Source of the DNA: Pseudovibrio exalbescens | GTDB taxonomy: Bacteria; Pseudomonadota; Alphaproteobacteria; Rhizobiales; Stappiaceae | Reading direction: 5' to 3' | Length of the DNA stretch: 64,000 nucleotides | Assembly (NCBI RefSeq): GCF_028737195.1 | Contig: NZ_JAQZAJ010000004.1 | Coordinates: forward strand, 342,652-406,651 | Position numbers and translations under genes: made by a program | Notes under the pieces: model-generated | The model's database searches: none | Told to the model about the DNA's origin: nothing | Seen by the model: only the letters and a program-made list of their open reading frames with translations | In this document: positions 41,827 through 51,442 of the stretch, one piece after another | How the letters are laid out: every line of letters starts with the position of its first letter | Position numbering within the stretch: the stretch's first letter is position 1

Positions 41827-42768
41827 TCAGGCTTCAAACAGGTTAAGTTTGAGCTCTTCAGCGATGGATTTGACGGCGGCCTGCCCGCGTACGCTGTTCC
41901 CATTCGCATCCAGAGGGGGAGAGAAGCCAGCAATCGCAAGTTTGCCTGGTGCAACCGCCAGGATGCCCCCGCCGACACCGCTTTTTCCCGGAAGGCCGAC
42001 GGTGTAAGCGAAATCACCCGATGCTGTGTAGAGGCCTTCCATCATCATCTCCGCCAAAATATGCCGCACATTTTCAGCTCCAATCACTTGCTTTCCTGTG
42101 ATTGGGTTCTTCCCCTTGTTGGCCAGAGTAGCCCCCATCACCGCCAGATCAGTGGTTGAGATCAGGGTAGAGCACTGGCGGGTATAGATGTCGAGCGCCT
42201 CAATCGGATCTGAATAGCATGTGCCAGCGGAGTAAAGCAGCCATGCTATGGCACGGTTATGGAAGTTGGTTGTTTGTTCGGACTGGTTGATCTCGCTTGA
42301 TAGCACCAGATCACGCCCTGCAAAGGCGGACTGCGTGGCGAGAATTTTTTGCCAACGCTCATCCGGTGTCTTTCCGCTGACTAGGCTGGCAGTAGAAATT
42401 GCGCCAGCATTGACCAGAGGAGACATGGGTTTGCCCTTAGCAAGTTCGAGAGCCATGACCGAGTTGAATGGCATGCCGGTGGGGTTCGCACCCACCTTGG
42501 CTCTGAGGGCTGGAGAGCCGACTTGATCCATGACGAGCGCGAGCGTGAAGACTTTGGATATGGACTCGATAGCAAACTGGTATTGACTGTCTCCTGCTGC
42601 GAAGGTGTTCCCGTCCACTGTCACGATGGTGACGGCAATCAAGTTGGGGTCAACAGAAGCCAAATAGGGGATGTAGCTGGCATTGCTTCCGCCTGAACAC
42701 TTTAAAGCCACAGAGAACCCGGTTTGAACAGCAGCTTGCAGCTGTTTTGCGGTGTAGGGTAGGGGCAT
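41827..42768 (-). CDS. glsA: Glutaminase
   Basis: A 313-residue serine-dependent beta-lactamase-fold glutaminase. The nucleophile motif S-x-x-K is S69-I-S-K72 (ESISKVF), and PMSPLVNAGAIST and VGLPGKSGVGGGILAV are conserved in the family. It hydrolyses glutamine to glutamate and ammonia. The ammonia takes up a proton and the glutamate feeds GadB, so it raises cytoplasmic pH in acid. It is last in the DUF1269-gadB-gadC-glsA operon and follows gadC by 1 bp, like the Brucella and lactobacillus gad clusters. Without that context a plain metabolic role would be possible. Confidence 0.94.
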   Translation of the reverse strand: MPLPYTAKQLQAAVQTGFSVALKCSGGSNASYIPYLASVDPNLIAVTIVTVDGNTFAAGDSQYQFAIESISKVFTLALVMDQVGSPALRAKVGANPTGMPFNSVMALELAKGKPMSPLVNAGAISTASLVSGKTPDERWQKILATQSAFAGRDLVLSSEINQSEQTTNFHNRAIAWLLYSAGTCYSDPIEALDIYTRQCSTLISTTDLAVMGATLANKGKNPITGKQVIGAENVRHILAEMMMEGLYTASGDFAYTVGLPGKSGVGGGILAVAPGKLAIAGFSPPLDANGNSVRGQAAVKSIAEELKLNLFEA

Positions 42769-42769
42769 C

Positions 42770-44281
42770 TCACTTGCCCTTCGCTTGCGGCTCTGCAGGG
42801 CGTTGCCATGTAAATGGTTCTAAAGTGTCTTCGTCGATTGCCGTCTTCCAGCTTGGTTTGCGCAAAGCGTAAATGATGAAAGGTATCGCAACAAAAACAA
42901 TGTTTCCCAAAGCCAACAAGCCGACCCAGGCAACAGGGCTGCCGACGGCTATTTGGGCGGGGGGCAGGAAGCTGAGACCGTAGGCAAGAAGCGCTCCGGC
43001 CAAGCCAATGCCTCCAATCACCACCATGCCAATGGTGCCACCAGGCACTTTATATGGGCGCGGCAAATTAGGGCTGCGAAAGCGCAGGTAGATGGCTGCT
43101 GTGAACATCAGCACATACATGATCAGATAGAGCATGATTGTGAGCTGGGAGAGGATTTGGTAGGCGGCCTGAACGCTCGGAAGAACCACAAACAGCAGCA
43201 CGAGTAGTGTTACGACGCCGCCTTGAATGAGCAAGATGTTGATCTGAATGCCGTTCTTGTTGGTTTTCTGCATGAACGGGGGCAGGTAACCAGCGTGTCC
43301 AACGGAAAGGAGGCCGCGGCTTGGTCCGCCAATCCAGGTGGAGACGCCTGCCAGCACGCCGATGGCGAGCGCTATAGCCATGACTGGCGCCAGAAAACCC
43401 AGACCAAAAGCATTAAAATAGTCGAAGTAAGCGACGAGAAGGCTTTGGGTGAGGTTGATTTCGCTCCGGGGAATGATGAAGCCGATCGCCATGGTGCCGA
43501 GGACGAACAGCGCTACAGTAATGGCCGAGGAGAGGAAAATTGCACGGGGATAGTTGCGAGAGGGATTGTCAATCTCGCGCACGTGTACGGCATTCATTTC
43601 CATGCCTGCGTAGAACAGGAAAATGCTTGAGGCCAAAACCAAATTGTTGAGTTGGGTCAGGTCGGGGATAAGCTCGGCCTTATTAATTGGCATCTGAATG
43701 GGGTTGCCCAAAAGCACCCAGAGTATGCCGAACAGGATAATGATAGCGCCGGGTATGATCGTTCCAATCAACGCGCCGTACTTGGAGAGCTTGGCTCCAG
43801 CTGCAACGCCGCGCAGGTTCACCAGTGTCGCCCCCCAGTAGATGATCAGGCAGGTGGCAAGCACATAGAACTTGTTGGCGGATAACGCTTGGTCCCATGT
43901 CTGGTCGGGTCCAATGAATGCCAATGAGACCGCTGCGAAGGTCAGCACGGTTGGAAACCAGATGGTACTCTCGATCCAGAGCAACCAGATTGCCAGAAAG
44001 CCGATATGCGGGCCAAAGGCTTCGCCGACCCAGCGGAAAATGCCGCCCTTTTGCGGAAGAGTTGAAGCCAGCTCTGCAGCAACCAGAGAAACAGGTATGA
44101 GGAAAAATACGGCGGCAAACAAATAATAGAAGATTGATCCGAGGCCATACTCGGCCTCGGCTGGAAGCCCTCTAAGGCTGACAACAGCAGCAACGTTCAT
44201 TATGGCGAGTGTGAACACTGAGAGCTTAACCGTTTGAGCAACGCTCTTGGTGGTCTGCTTGCTCGCTGTTACTTCCGTCAT
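42770..44281 (-). CDS. gadC: Glutamate:GABA antiporter (GadC family)
   Basis: A 503-residue APC-family transporter with about 12 helices (E. coli GadC has 511). The first helix contains LAIMNVAAVVSLRGLPAEAE and the helix with TWIGGPSRGLLSVGHAGYLP is typical of GadC. It swaps internal GABA for external glutamate, so each cycle removes one cytoplasmic proton. It lies 25 bp after gadB in the same operon. The C-terminal plug region that closes E. coli GadC at neutral pH (about 30 residues) is present as a short hydrophilic tail, but its gating residues cannot be judged here. Confidence 0.92.
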   Translation of the reverse strand: MTEVTASKQTTKSVAQTVKLSVFTLAIMNVAAVVSLRGLPAEAEYGLGSIFYYLFAAVFFLIPVSLVAAELASTLPQKGGIFRWVGEAFGPHIGFLAIWLLWIESTIWFPTVLTFAAVSLAFIGPDQTWDQALSANKFYVLATCLIIYWGATLVNLRGVAAGAKLSKYGALIGTIIPGAIIILFGILWVLLGNPIQMPINKAELIPDLTQLNNLVLASSIFLFYAGMEMNAVHVREIDNPSRNYPRAIFLSSAITVALFVLGTMAIGFIIPRSEINLTQSLLVAYFDYFNAFGLGFLAPVMAIALAIGVLAGVSTWIGGPSRGLLSVGHAGYLPPFMQKTNKNGIQINILLIQGGVVTLLVLLFVVLPSVQAAYQILSQLTIMLYLIMYVLMFTAAIYLRFRSPNLPRPYKVPGGTIGMVVIGGIGLAGALLAYGLSFLPPAQIAVGSPVAWVGLLALGNIVFVAIPFIIYALRKPSWKTAIDEDTLEPFTWQRPAEPQAKGK

Positions 44282-44306
44282 GGCTGGTCCTACCTCGCCG
44301 CGGCCA

Positions 44307-45707
44307 TTAGTTGTGCTTGTATGCGCCGCGTTCTTGCTCCGTCATTGGCAAAGCTACAGGGTGGCTTTCGAAATGCTTGATCGTGCGTTTCATGTCCTCG
44401 AGTAACAGCGCGGCCAGATCTCGGCTGACACCTTGGCGGATCATGATGCGGATCACGTCGGTGTCTTGAACATTTGCGGGCAGCTTGAAGGCTGGCACCT
44501 GCCATCCGCGCTCTAACAACTTCGCGCTCAGGTCATAGAGGGAGTAGGGCAGGGTGGCATCGTCTCGCACCTTGAAGCAGGCGGCGGGAATGCCTTGTTG
44601 CGGATCTCCGGTATTGATGAACTCGAAGGGGCCGAGCCGTTCGATCTGTTCGGCGAGCCACTGTGTCGTATCGTAGCAAGCCATTTGAATGCGGCGATAA
44701 CCCTCTCGGCCAAGCCGGTTGAGGAGATAGTACTGCGAGATCACTTGGCCAGCGGGGCGGGAGAAGTTGATGGCCAGAGTTCCAACCTGTCCACCCAGAT
44801 AAGGGACCGAAAAAATCAGGTCTTCGGAGAGTTCTTTTTCGTCGCGCCAGATGATCCATCCTACGCCCAGTGGGGCCAGACCGTACTTGTGGCCGGAGGT
44901 GCTGATGGATTTGACCCGGGGCAAACGGAAGTCCCACTTAATGTCGGGGGCGCAGAAGGGGGCAAGAAAGCCGCCGGAGGCCGCATCCACATGAATGTCG
45001 ATATTGATGCCGGTTTCATTTTCATAGGCATCAAGAGCGTTGGAGAGCGGCTCGACAAACTCATACTGACCGGTGTAGGTGACGCCGAAGGTCGGGACAA
45101 CGCAAATTGTGTTCTCATCAATAGCAGAAAGCATGCTTTCTGCAGTCATGTGACAGGCGTCCGGCTGCATGGGCAGCTCGCGCAGTTCAATGTCCCAGTA
45201 TTTACAGAATTTGTGCCAACAAACTTGTACCGGACCACAAACAAGGTTTGGCCTGTCTGTCGGTTTTCCAGCCTTTTTCTGGCGGGCGCGCCAGCGCCAT
45301 TTGGCAGCAAGGCCGCCGAGCATGCAGGCTTCTGATGAGCCGACCGTAGAGGTTCCAACGGTGACAGTTGCCTCGGGAGAGTTCCAGAGATCAGCCAGCA
45401 TGTGGACACAGCGCATTTCCAGCTCTGCAGTTTGCGGATATTCGCTCTTGTCGATCATGTTGCGATCGATGGCCATGTCCATGATGCGGTGAACTTCATC
45501 CTCCTCCCAGGTTTGGCAAAAGGTCGCAAGGTTCTGCCTTGGGTTGCCGTCCAGATAAAGCTCATCAAGAACTACCTGCATAATTTCGCGGGCGTTGTGT
45601 TCGTTCTCTGGAAACTTGTACTTGGGCAATGGCTTGTTGACATCGCGTCCCGCAAAAACGCTATCCAGTAGCGAGTAACGTAGTTCGTCTCGTTTGTTAA
45701 CCGTCAT
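44307..45707 (-). CDS. gadB: Glutamate decarboxylase
   Basis: A 466-residue PLP enzyme, the same length as E. coli GadB. The PLP lysine is K274 in STSGHKYG, the cofactor motif HVDAASGGFLAPF is at 239-251, and VGTSTVGSSEACMLGG is near 117-132. H465 is retained in the C-terminal KHN, the residue that blocks the active site at neutral pH in E. coli GadB, so pH switching is likely. It decarboxylates glutamate to GABA, consuming a proton. The start at 45707 has AAAGGA eight bases upstream; the longer frame to 45950 is an extension into non-coding sequence. It is co-transcribed with DUF1269, gadC and glsA. Confidence 0.96.
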   Translation of the reverse strand: MTVNKRDELRYSLLDSVFAGRDVNKPLPKYKFPENEHNAREIMQVVLDELYLDGNPRQNLATFCQTWEEDEVHRIMDMAIDRNMIDKSEYPQTAELEMRCVHMLADLWNSPEATVTVGTSTVGSSEACMLGGLAAKWRWRARQKKAGKPTDRPNLVCGPVQVCWHKFCKYWDIELRELPMQPDACHMTAESMLSAIDENTICVVPTFGVTYTGQYEFVEPLSNALDAYENETGINIDIHVDAASGGFLAPFCAPDIKWDFRLPRVKSISTSGHKYGLAPLGVGWIIWRDEKELSEDLIFSVPYLGGQVGTLAINFSRPAGQVISQYYLLNRLGREGYRRIQMACYDTTQWLAEQIERLGPFEFINTGDPQQGIPAACFKVRDDATLPYSLYDLSAKLLERGWQVPAFKLPANVQDTDVIRIMIRQGVSRDLAALLLEDMKRTIKHFESHPVALPMTEQERGAYKHN

Positions 45708-45762
45708 TGCCCACCGTCCTTTTTGTTCTCGGGCGCATAACACCATCAGTACCGTTGGGCGT

Positions 45763-46266
45763 TCACTTCGGGTTTTCAGAGATATGGTCTGCCAGAGCCT
45801 TTCGCAGATCCTCCTCCTTTGAATGGTCGAGGGACGTTTGCATGATGACGCCGCCTGTGCCTTCAAGCCCTGCCAGAACCTTGTCCATGGTAATCTTGTT
45901 GATGAGGACAAAGAGCGCTGCGTTCCCTGGCTGCAGGCTGTCTGCGACATCCTTCATGAACTTGTCATTGATACCGAAGTCGCTCAGTGCGCCTGCAAGT
46001 GCTCCTGAAGCCGCGCCCACTGCAACACCTGCAAGGGGCACCATGAATATAACGCCGATTAGAAGCCCCCATAGACTGCCGGTTGCAGCCCCTGCGGCTG
46101 TTGTACTGAAGATCTGGTGAAGCTTTATGTGGCCATCGTGTTTCTTCTCAGCGATGACTGCATCGCCCATCTGAATGAGGTATTCCTTTTGAAATGAGAA
46201 CAGCTTGTTGCGCACATCCTCGGCTTGTTCGAGGGATGGATAGGCGATAACAATCAGGTTTGACAT
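45763..46266 (-). CDS. DUF1269 membrane protein of the gad operon
   Basis: A 167-residue protein. Residues 1-50 form a soluble alpha/beta start (SNLIVIAYPSLEQAEDVRNK), followed by a glycine-rich hydrophobic pair (GAATGSLWGLLIGVIFMVPL, GVAVGAASGALAGALSDFGI). The C-terminal part resembles ACT/ferredoxin-like folds (LFVLINKITMDKVLAGLEGT). It matches DUF1269, which is common beside gad genes. Its job is unknown; a membrane-linked acid-stress role is inferred. It is the first gene of the operon. Confidence 0.82.
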   Translation of the reverse strand: MSNLIVIAYPSLEQAEDVRNKLFSFQKEYLIQMGDAVIAEKKHDGHIKLHQIFSTTAAGAATGSLWGLLIGVIFMVPLAGVAVGAASGALAGALSDFGINDKFMKDVADSLQPGNAALFVLINKITMDKVLAGLEGTGGVIMQTSLDHSKEEDLRKALADHISENPK

Positions 46267-46437
46267 TGTTTGAAACTCACTGTTTTTCAGTGCTTGTGTT
46301 TTTCTTGGAAACTACACCTATGGCGGGTGGCGGTTGTAGCTCCGCTCTAGCGATAGGGCATTGGTGTCGCTGCGTCAATTGTGTGCCGCCAGTGTAGTTA
46401 AGCGATCCTGAGTTGTTTCCATTCCCAGCCGCAAGAT

Positions 46438-46465
46438 AAAAAAAGCCGCCCGGCTAGGGGCGGCT
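46438..46465 (-). terminator. Terminator after the first chemoreceptor gene
   Basis: On the minus strand AGCCGCC-ccctagccg-GGCGGCT-type pairing (7 bp) is followed by seven T residues. It ends the receptor transcript. Confidence 0.85.
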
Positions 46466-46497
46466 TCTGATGTCTTCTGGTCTTCGATTGCGGAGAA

Positions 46498-48186
46498 CTA
46501 TGCTGCTGAGCGATCCCTAACTGAAGAGAGGAACTTACTGACGTGGTCACGTAGCTGGTCTGCACGAGACTGCAAAGTATCCGAAGAGCCGGTTACAACG
46601 TCCACTTGTTGCTGCGTTTCCTGAGCGCTGTTGAACACTGAGACAATGCTCTCAGACACTTCAGTGGTCACGCGGGCGGCTTGTGTCACGTTGCTCGCGA
46701 TCTCCTGCGTTGCTGCGTGTTGCTGTTCGACCGCCGCTGCGATTTGAGCTGATGTGCCAGACAGATCCTCAATGGTCGCAGAGATTGCAGAAATTGCAGC
46801 TACAGCGTGGTTGGTTTCCTGCTGGATCTCAGAGACCTGCTTGTCGATTTCCTCAGTTGCTTTCGAAGTTTGGTTTGCAAGTTCCTTGACCTCAGCTGCC
46901 ACCACTGCGAAGCCTTTACCGGCTTCCCCTGCGCGGGCAGCTTCGATGGTTGCATTCAGCGCCAGCAGATTGGTCTGCTCGGCAATAGCTTGAATAAGGG
47001 TGACCACTTCGCTGATGTGCTTTGCTGACTGTGCAAGCTTGCCGACGCGGTCGTTGGTGCTTGTTGCTTCTTTGCTGGCCTGATGGGCCATGTCGTTGGA
47101 CTTTTGCACCTGACGGCTGACTTCGCTGACAGAAGCAGCAAGCTCTTCTGCGGCCGATGCCACAGCCTCAACGTTGGATGAGGCCTGCGAGGACGCTGCT
47201 GAGGCGCGCTGGCTCTGGGTGGTTGTGTTTTCAGCGTTGCCCGCCATGCTCCCGGAAGCGCCTTGCAGTTCCTGAACCGCGCTGCTGACTATTTGCAGCA
47301 TTTCTGAGACTTCAAGATCAAAACCTGCGCATAGTTCTTGAACTTCCTGGCCGCGCTGCAGAGCTTCCTGCTGGTCACGCTGTTGCGCTTCCTCAAGAGC
47401 CTTTCGGTTGTGTTCGTTCTCGATGAACACGCGCATTGCACTCGCCATCCGGCCGATTTCGTCGGTTCGGTCTTCGTACTTCACTTCTACATTGCTGTCG
47501 CCGTCTGCAAGACGTTGCATGTTTTCAATGAGATCAGAAATTGGCTTGTTGACCGAACGCACAGTAACATAAGCCAGCGCGCCAGCGATCGCGAAGCCGA
47601 TCAGCCCAATAATGATGTTACGTGTTGCCTGACCCCAAAATGCGGCGTCAATATCATCGGTGTAAACGCCTGTGCCGAGCATCCAGCCCCATGGTTCGAA
47701 ACCAACCGCCCAACTTTCCTTATTGATTGGCACGTCAGATCCCGCTTTGGGCCACATATAGCTCACTTGCCCGCCGCCGTTTTGAGCCGCGCTGATCAGC
47801 TCCCGAATAAGGTAAACACCATTCGGATCTTGCATGTTCATCAGGTTTTTACCGACGAGCTTCTTGTTCGGCAGAATAATTACTGTACCTGAAGACTCGT
47901 AGCCGAAAATGTAATTTCCATTGTCGAAGCGTATGTCACCGATGGCCTCCTTCGCGAGGGATTGGGCCTCATCTCGTGTCAGAGAACCCGCAAGCTCCTT
48001 TTTGTGGAAGCTTTCGGCAATGGAACGCGCACTGTCGGTGAGGTGTTTGATACTCGCGACGCGTTCCGCGACCATGGAGCTGCGGATGGCGGAGAGGTTC
48101 ACAATTGAAAGGCCTATAGCCAAAATGAGAACGATAACAGCGGGAAGAGAGATCTTCCACGCTAGCGGAAGTTTTGCCAGTGACAT
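46498..48186 (-). CDS. Methyl-accepting chemotaxis protein with sCache domain (copy 1)
   Basis: A 562-residue receptor. TM1 is about residues 12-32, the periplasmic sCache-type sensor about 33-190 (FDNGNYIFGYESSGTVIILP, KESWAVGFEPWGWMLGTGVY), TM2 about 190-212, HAMP about 213-265, and the signalling hairpin with [20 protein letters not shown] near residue 430. The C-terminus has no CheR pentapeptide. The start at 48186 is inferred from the second receptor; an ATG 24 bp upstream is possible. It is paralogous to the next gene. The ligand is unknown but the sensor type often binds small organic acids or amines. Confidence 0.9.
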   Translation of the reverse strand: MSLAKLPLAWKISLPAVIVLILAIGLSIVNLSAIRSSMVAERVASIKHLTDSARSIAESFHKKELAGSLTRDEAQSLAKEAIGDIRFDNGNYIFGYESSGTVIILPNKKLVGKNLMNMQDPNGVYLIRELISAAQNGGGQVSYMWPKAGSDVPINKESWAVGFEPWGWMLGTGVYTDDIDAAFWGQATRNIIIGLIGFAIAGALAYVTVRSVNKPISDLIENMQRLADGDSNVEVKYEDRTDEIGRMASAMRVFIENEHNRKALEEAQQRDQQEALQRGQEVQELCAGFDLEVSEMLQIVSSAVQELQGASGSMAGNAENTTTQSQRASAASSQASSNVEAVASAAEELAASVSEVSRQVQKSNDMAHQASKEATSTNDRVGKLAQSAKHISEVVTLIQAIAEQTNLLALNATIEAARAGEAGKGFAVVAAEVKELANQTSKATEEIDKQVSEIQQETNHAVAAISAISATIEDLSGTSAQIAAAVEQQHAATQEIASNVTQAARVTTEVSESIVSVFNSAQETQQQVDVVTGSSDTLQSRADQLRDHVSKFLSSVRDRSAA

Positions 48187-48415
48187 GTTTTTACCCAAAG
48201 GTTGCAGCAAGTAGTTTGGGTATTATGAGTAAAAATTGCTCAATATTTGATTAATGGCGAGATTTACTCACCTGAAATCGAGGGAGTTTGTTTGGTTGCG
48301 TATGTCAACCAAAAATAAAAGAAGGAGATTTATTTTATTGATTGGTAAAAATTAATCGTTTGAGTTGCAGGGTGGGGTGTGTGCACATGAGGCAATCACA
48401 CTGATCCGGATTAGA

Positions 48416-48439
48416 GGCCGCCGAAAAGATCCGGCGGCC
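48416..48439 (-). terminator. GC-rich hairpin after the second chemoreceptor gene
   Basis: GGCCGCCG-aaaagatc-CGGCGGCC is a perfect 8-bp stem 23 bp after the stop of the second receptor. No clear T-run follows on the minus strand, so it may terminate only partly. Confidence 0.6.
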
Positions 48440-48462
48440 CCGAAGTCTAAGAACACTTCATT

Positions 48463-50157
48463 TTAGCCATTCACGACTGACTTTTCCCGTACCGCGCCAA
48501 GGAAGCCTTTCACGCGATCCTGTAGTGCATCGGCGCGTTGCTGCAGAGTTTCTGAAGATCCACTTACTATGCCGACTTGTTGCTGGGTATGTTCTGCGGA
48601 CTGAGCAACGGAGCCAATGTTTTCGGATACTTCTTGTGTCACTCGTGATGCTTGAGTGACGTTGCTTGCAATTTCCTGTGTGGCTGCGTGCTGCTGTTCG
48701 ACAGCCGCCGCTATCTGGGCAGAGGTAGAGGAAAGGTCTTCAATCGTGCGGGAGATGACTTCGATTGCTGCCACAGTGTGCTCTGTTTCCTGCTGAATGT
48801 CAGAGACCTGCTTGTCAATTTCCTCTGTCGCCTTGGAGGTTTGGTTGGCCAGTTCTTTCACCTCTGCTGCTACCACCGCAAAGCCTTTGCCTGCTTCGCC
48901 TGCCCGCGCTGCTTCGATCGTGGCGTTGAGAGCCAGCAGGTTTGTTTGTTCCGCGATGGCCTGAATGAGGGTGACGACTTCGCTGATGAGTTTGGCGGAC
49001 TCGGCCAACTTGGAGACACGGTCGTTGGTGCTTACAGCTTCGCTGCTGGCTTGGTGCGCCATTTCGTTGGACTTCTGCACTTGCCGGCTGACTTCGCTCA
49101 CTGAGGCTGCTAGCTCCTCTGCTGCAGAGGCAACTGCCTCAACATTGGAAGAGGCCTGTGCGGAGGCTGAGGATACGCGGTGGCTCTGCTCTGTTGTGTT
49201 CTGAGCATTGCCTTCCATATGAGTGGATGCGGCTTTGAGTTCTTGTGCAGAGGCGGCAACGAACTGAAGCATTTCGGAAACTTCGACATCAAAGTCCGCG
49301 CAGAGTTGTTGCACTGCCTCGCCGCGCTGCAACGCTTCCTGCTGTTCCCGCTGTTGAGTTTCCATCATCACTTTTCGACTGCGTTCGTTCTCCACGAAGA
49401 CCTGCATTGCTGCTGCCATGCGGCCGATTTCGTCGCTTCGATCGGTGTCCTCGACAGAAACAGAGGTATCACCCTCAGCCAGGCGTTGCATGTTGTCGGT
49501 GAGACGCAGGACTGGCTTGTTGATTGCACCAATTGTGCTCCATGCCATGATACCGACCACTGCGAACCCGAGCGCTGTAAGGCCCAGTGAGATCCCGGCC
49601 TGCTCCCAGAAGGCAGCCTGAATGTCATCAACATAGACGCCTGTTCCGATCATCCAGCCCCATGGCGCGAAACCTTCTGCCCAGCTCTCTTTATCGTAGG
49701 GGATTGTGCCACCGGCTTTCGGCCAGACATAGGCCAAACGACCACCGCCTTGCTTCGCGCGTTCAATCAGCTCGCGGACAATTAAGACGCCATTTTCGTC
49801 TTTGAGTCCGATGAGGTTCTTGCCTTCCAGATTGCTGCCTGGAGTTACAAGGTTTGTGCCGTCATATTTGTAAACGAAGATGTAGTTTCCGTTGTCGTAC
49901 CGCATCTCGTTGATGGTTGCTTTGGCTTCTGCCTGTGCTTCCTCACGTGTCAGCTGGCCAGAGGTCTCCAGCTTGTGAAAGTGCTCTAGGACAGACATGC
50001 CGGTATGTGTAATGTGCTTGATGGTGTCCTGGCGCTCTGACACCATCGAAGAGTAGAGAGCGTTGAGATTGTAAGCTGCAAGCAGAAGAGCAAAAATGAA
50101 GACGGCAGCAGAGGGAAGGGCGATCTTCCAAGCGAGTGGGAGTCTGGACAGCGACAT
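48463..50157 (-). CDS. Methyl-accepting chemotaxis protein with sCache domain (copy 2)
   Basis: A 564-residue receptor with the same order as the neighbour: TM1 ([20 protein letters not shown]), sCache sensor ([40 protein letters not shown]), TM2, HAMP and a signalling domain with [20 protein letters not shown]. Long stretches of the signalling region are nearly identical between the two, while the sensor is more divergent, consistent with duplication and separate ligand tuning. It is transcribed on the same strand 275 bp upstream of the first copy. Confidence 0.92.
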   Translation of the reverse strand: MSLSRLPLAWKIALPSAAVFIFALLLAAYNLNALYSSMVSERQDTIKHITHTGMSVLEHFHKLETSGQLTREEAQAEAKATINEMRYDNGNYIFVYKYDGTNLVTPGSNLEGKNLIGLKDENGVLIVRELIERAKQGGGRLAYVWPKAGGTIPYDKESWAEGFAPWGWMIGTGVYVDDIQAAFWEQAGISLGLTALGFAVVGIMAWSTIGAINKPVLRLTDNMQRLAEGDTSVSVEDTDRSDEIGRMAAAMQVFVENERSRKVMMETQQREQQEALQRGEAVQQLCADFDVEVSEMLQFVAASAQELKAASTHMEGNAQNTTEQSHRVSSASAQASSNVEAVASAAEELAASVSEVSRQVQKSNEMAHQASSEAVSTNDRVSKLAESAKLISEVVTLIQAIAEQTNLLALNATIEAARAGEAGKGFAVVAAEVKELANQTSKATEEIDKQVSDIQQETEHTVAAIEVISRTIEDLSSTSAQIAAAVEQQHAATQEIASNVTQASRVTQEVSENIGSVAQSAEHTQQQVGIVSGSSETLQQRADALQDRVKGFLGAVREKSVVNG

Positions 50158-50854
50158 ATTTTTCTACCAAATCATATGGGTGAAAATTCGTAGGCTTGTC
50201 TTCCACACTCAGTAAATTTTACTAATCAATGGTTAAAATCTGGTTGTGGTATATTAATATGCTGCCGGTTTGATAGAACTTTCCCTCCATTTTGTATATG
50301 TGGATGCAAATACTACAATTTTAAGTAAGTATAGCGCGCGCCCCTGTTCGAATTCTTTGTTCATTTGATTGATGAGGTGCTCATTTGAAAGTGCCGCTAC
50401 CTTTGGCAATAGTCGTCTCCCAAAGAGCATGAGAGAGCTACATCTCTAACTCGCCACAAGGATGTGTTGCTGTGTGCAGCTGTTCAACGGCATGAAGTTC
50501 AGAGCTGCTGTTGAACATGGATATTTGATTCAGGCAAAGCTTTCTTCATAATCCCCAATATTACCGTTATTACTTTACGATTACGTCAGCTTATTGGTAG
50601 TTTACATTGATGTTTTATAGGTCTTTTGAATATTAATCTCCACATCATTACATCGTGATTATAAAGAGATAAATGGTTTATATTGCAGATATGTAACCTG
50701 TATTCTATCTTTAGTTGAGTATTTATCTCTATCAACTCAAGTATTGATATGTGAAGTAGGTTTTCGTTAACTACGCTGGATGCAAATAGGAGCCACAGGC
50801 CCGCGTCCTGAACTTCAGGTGGGCAGCACTAAAACAATCATGAAGGAAAGCGTT
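50158..50854. other. 697-bp AT-rich intergenic region
   Basis: No gene is supported. The stretch holds promoters for the divergent chemoreceptor and small-protein genes. At 50481-50517 TGTTCAAC and GTTGAACA form an 8-bp perfect stem with a 21-base loop, which could be part of a small RNA or a regulatory hairpin. AT-rich, promoter-like repeats such as ATAAAGAGATAAATGG lie nearer the small gene. Its length is unusual for such small flanking genes. Confidence 0.5.
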
Positions 50855-51064
50855 ATGTCGCTAAATATCGGTGACAAGATTGCTGTGTGCACCATCGCCC
50901 TTGCGGTGGTCTTTGGAGTATTCATTGTTGCGGAGCTTATGGAGCGGAACCAGCAGCAAAGCCCTGTAGCTGAGGACGAGACCCAAGATCCTGTTTACAC
51001 CCTATTTGAAGTCGATAAGGGGCAGGAAGTCTTGATCCATCAGGTGGATCACAGCGACCTCTAA
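50855..51064 (+). CDS. Small single-span membrane protein, unknown function
   Basis: A 69-residue protein. Residues 8-28 are a hydrophobic helix (AVCTIALAVVFGVFIVAELM), followed by a soluble tail rich in acids (EDETQDPVYTLFEVDKGQEV). There is no cleavable signal and no family I recognise. The ATG at 50855 is preceded by GAAGGAAAGCG, a good ribosome site; an in-frame start 15 bp upstream is weaker. A strong terminator follows, so it is a real transcription unit of its own. Small acidic membrane proteins often bind and regulate larger complexes, which is only a guess here. Confidence 0.68.
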   Translation: MSLNIGDKIAVCTIALAVVFGVFIVAELMERNQQQSPVAEDETQDPVYTLFEVDKGQEVLIHQVDHSDL

Positions 51065-51089
51065 TCTGGCAAGCATATTCGCGATACAT

Positions 51090-51119
51090 GCGCAGGCAAG
51101 TTATGGGCCTGCGCTTTTT
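51090..51119 (+). terminator. Terminator after the small membrane protein gene
   Basis: GCGCAGGC-aagttatgg-GCCTGCGC is a perfect 8-bp stem followed by TTTTTG. Confidence 0.88.
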
Positions 51120-51442
51120 GTTGGCGCGCATGATGTTCGAAAGATGGGATACTGCAAAACCAGTTGTGTAGTTGCTGCAAGATACGCGCGAAAGTTATCG
51201 TCTCCTTAACAAAACTTGCCTATCCGTTGCATTGAGCAAGCAAACTCCTGTTGGCACCGGTTATCGTTCTGGGGAGGGTTTGATAGGTGTCACAAGGGTG
51301 TAGCGCGAATGCATCAATTCTTGATCTCAACGATCCAACAAATTTAAAGGTTCTTGCGTGGTAGTTTTCCGAGTGCCCCCTGAGAGAACTCTCAGCTTCG
51401 GAAACCAGAGCTGGTACAGGCACGCAGGAGAGCAAAGACATT
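51120..51442. other. Region before the AspT/YidE-type gene
   Basis: No gene is seen. Near the 3' end CTGAGAG-aa-CTCTCAG (51380-51395) forms a dyad with outer CCGA/TCGG arms, close to the transporter start. The remainder should hold its promoter. Confidence 0.5.
51380..51395. promoter_or_regulatory. Dyad before the AspT/YidE-type transporter gene
   Basis: CTGAGAGAACTCTCAG is a near-perfect 16-bp palindrome, bracketed by CCGA and TCGG that extend the stem. It may be an operator or a 5'-leader hairpin, 48 bp before the start codon. Confidence 0.45.

Noticed and set aside
44595..45335. A 246-residue plus-strand frame opposite gadB
   Set aside because: It is antisense to a full-length GadB of 466 residues with all active residues and has no recognisable domain.
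48412..48441. TGATCC resembling an RpoE -35 near the second chemoreceptor
   Set aside because: No TA-type -10 at 18 bp and no gene start at the expected distance; the position is downstream of a gene and overlaps a terminator hairpin.
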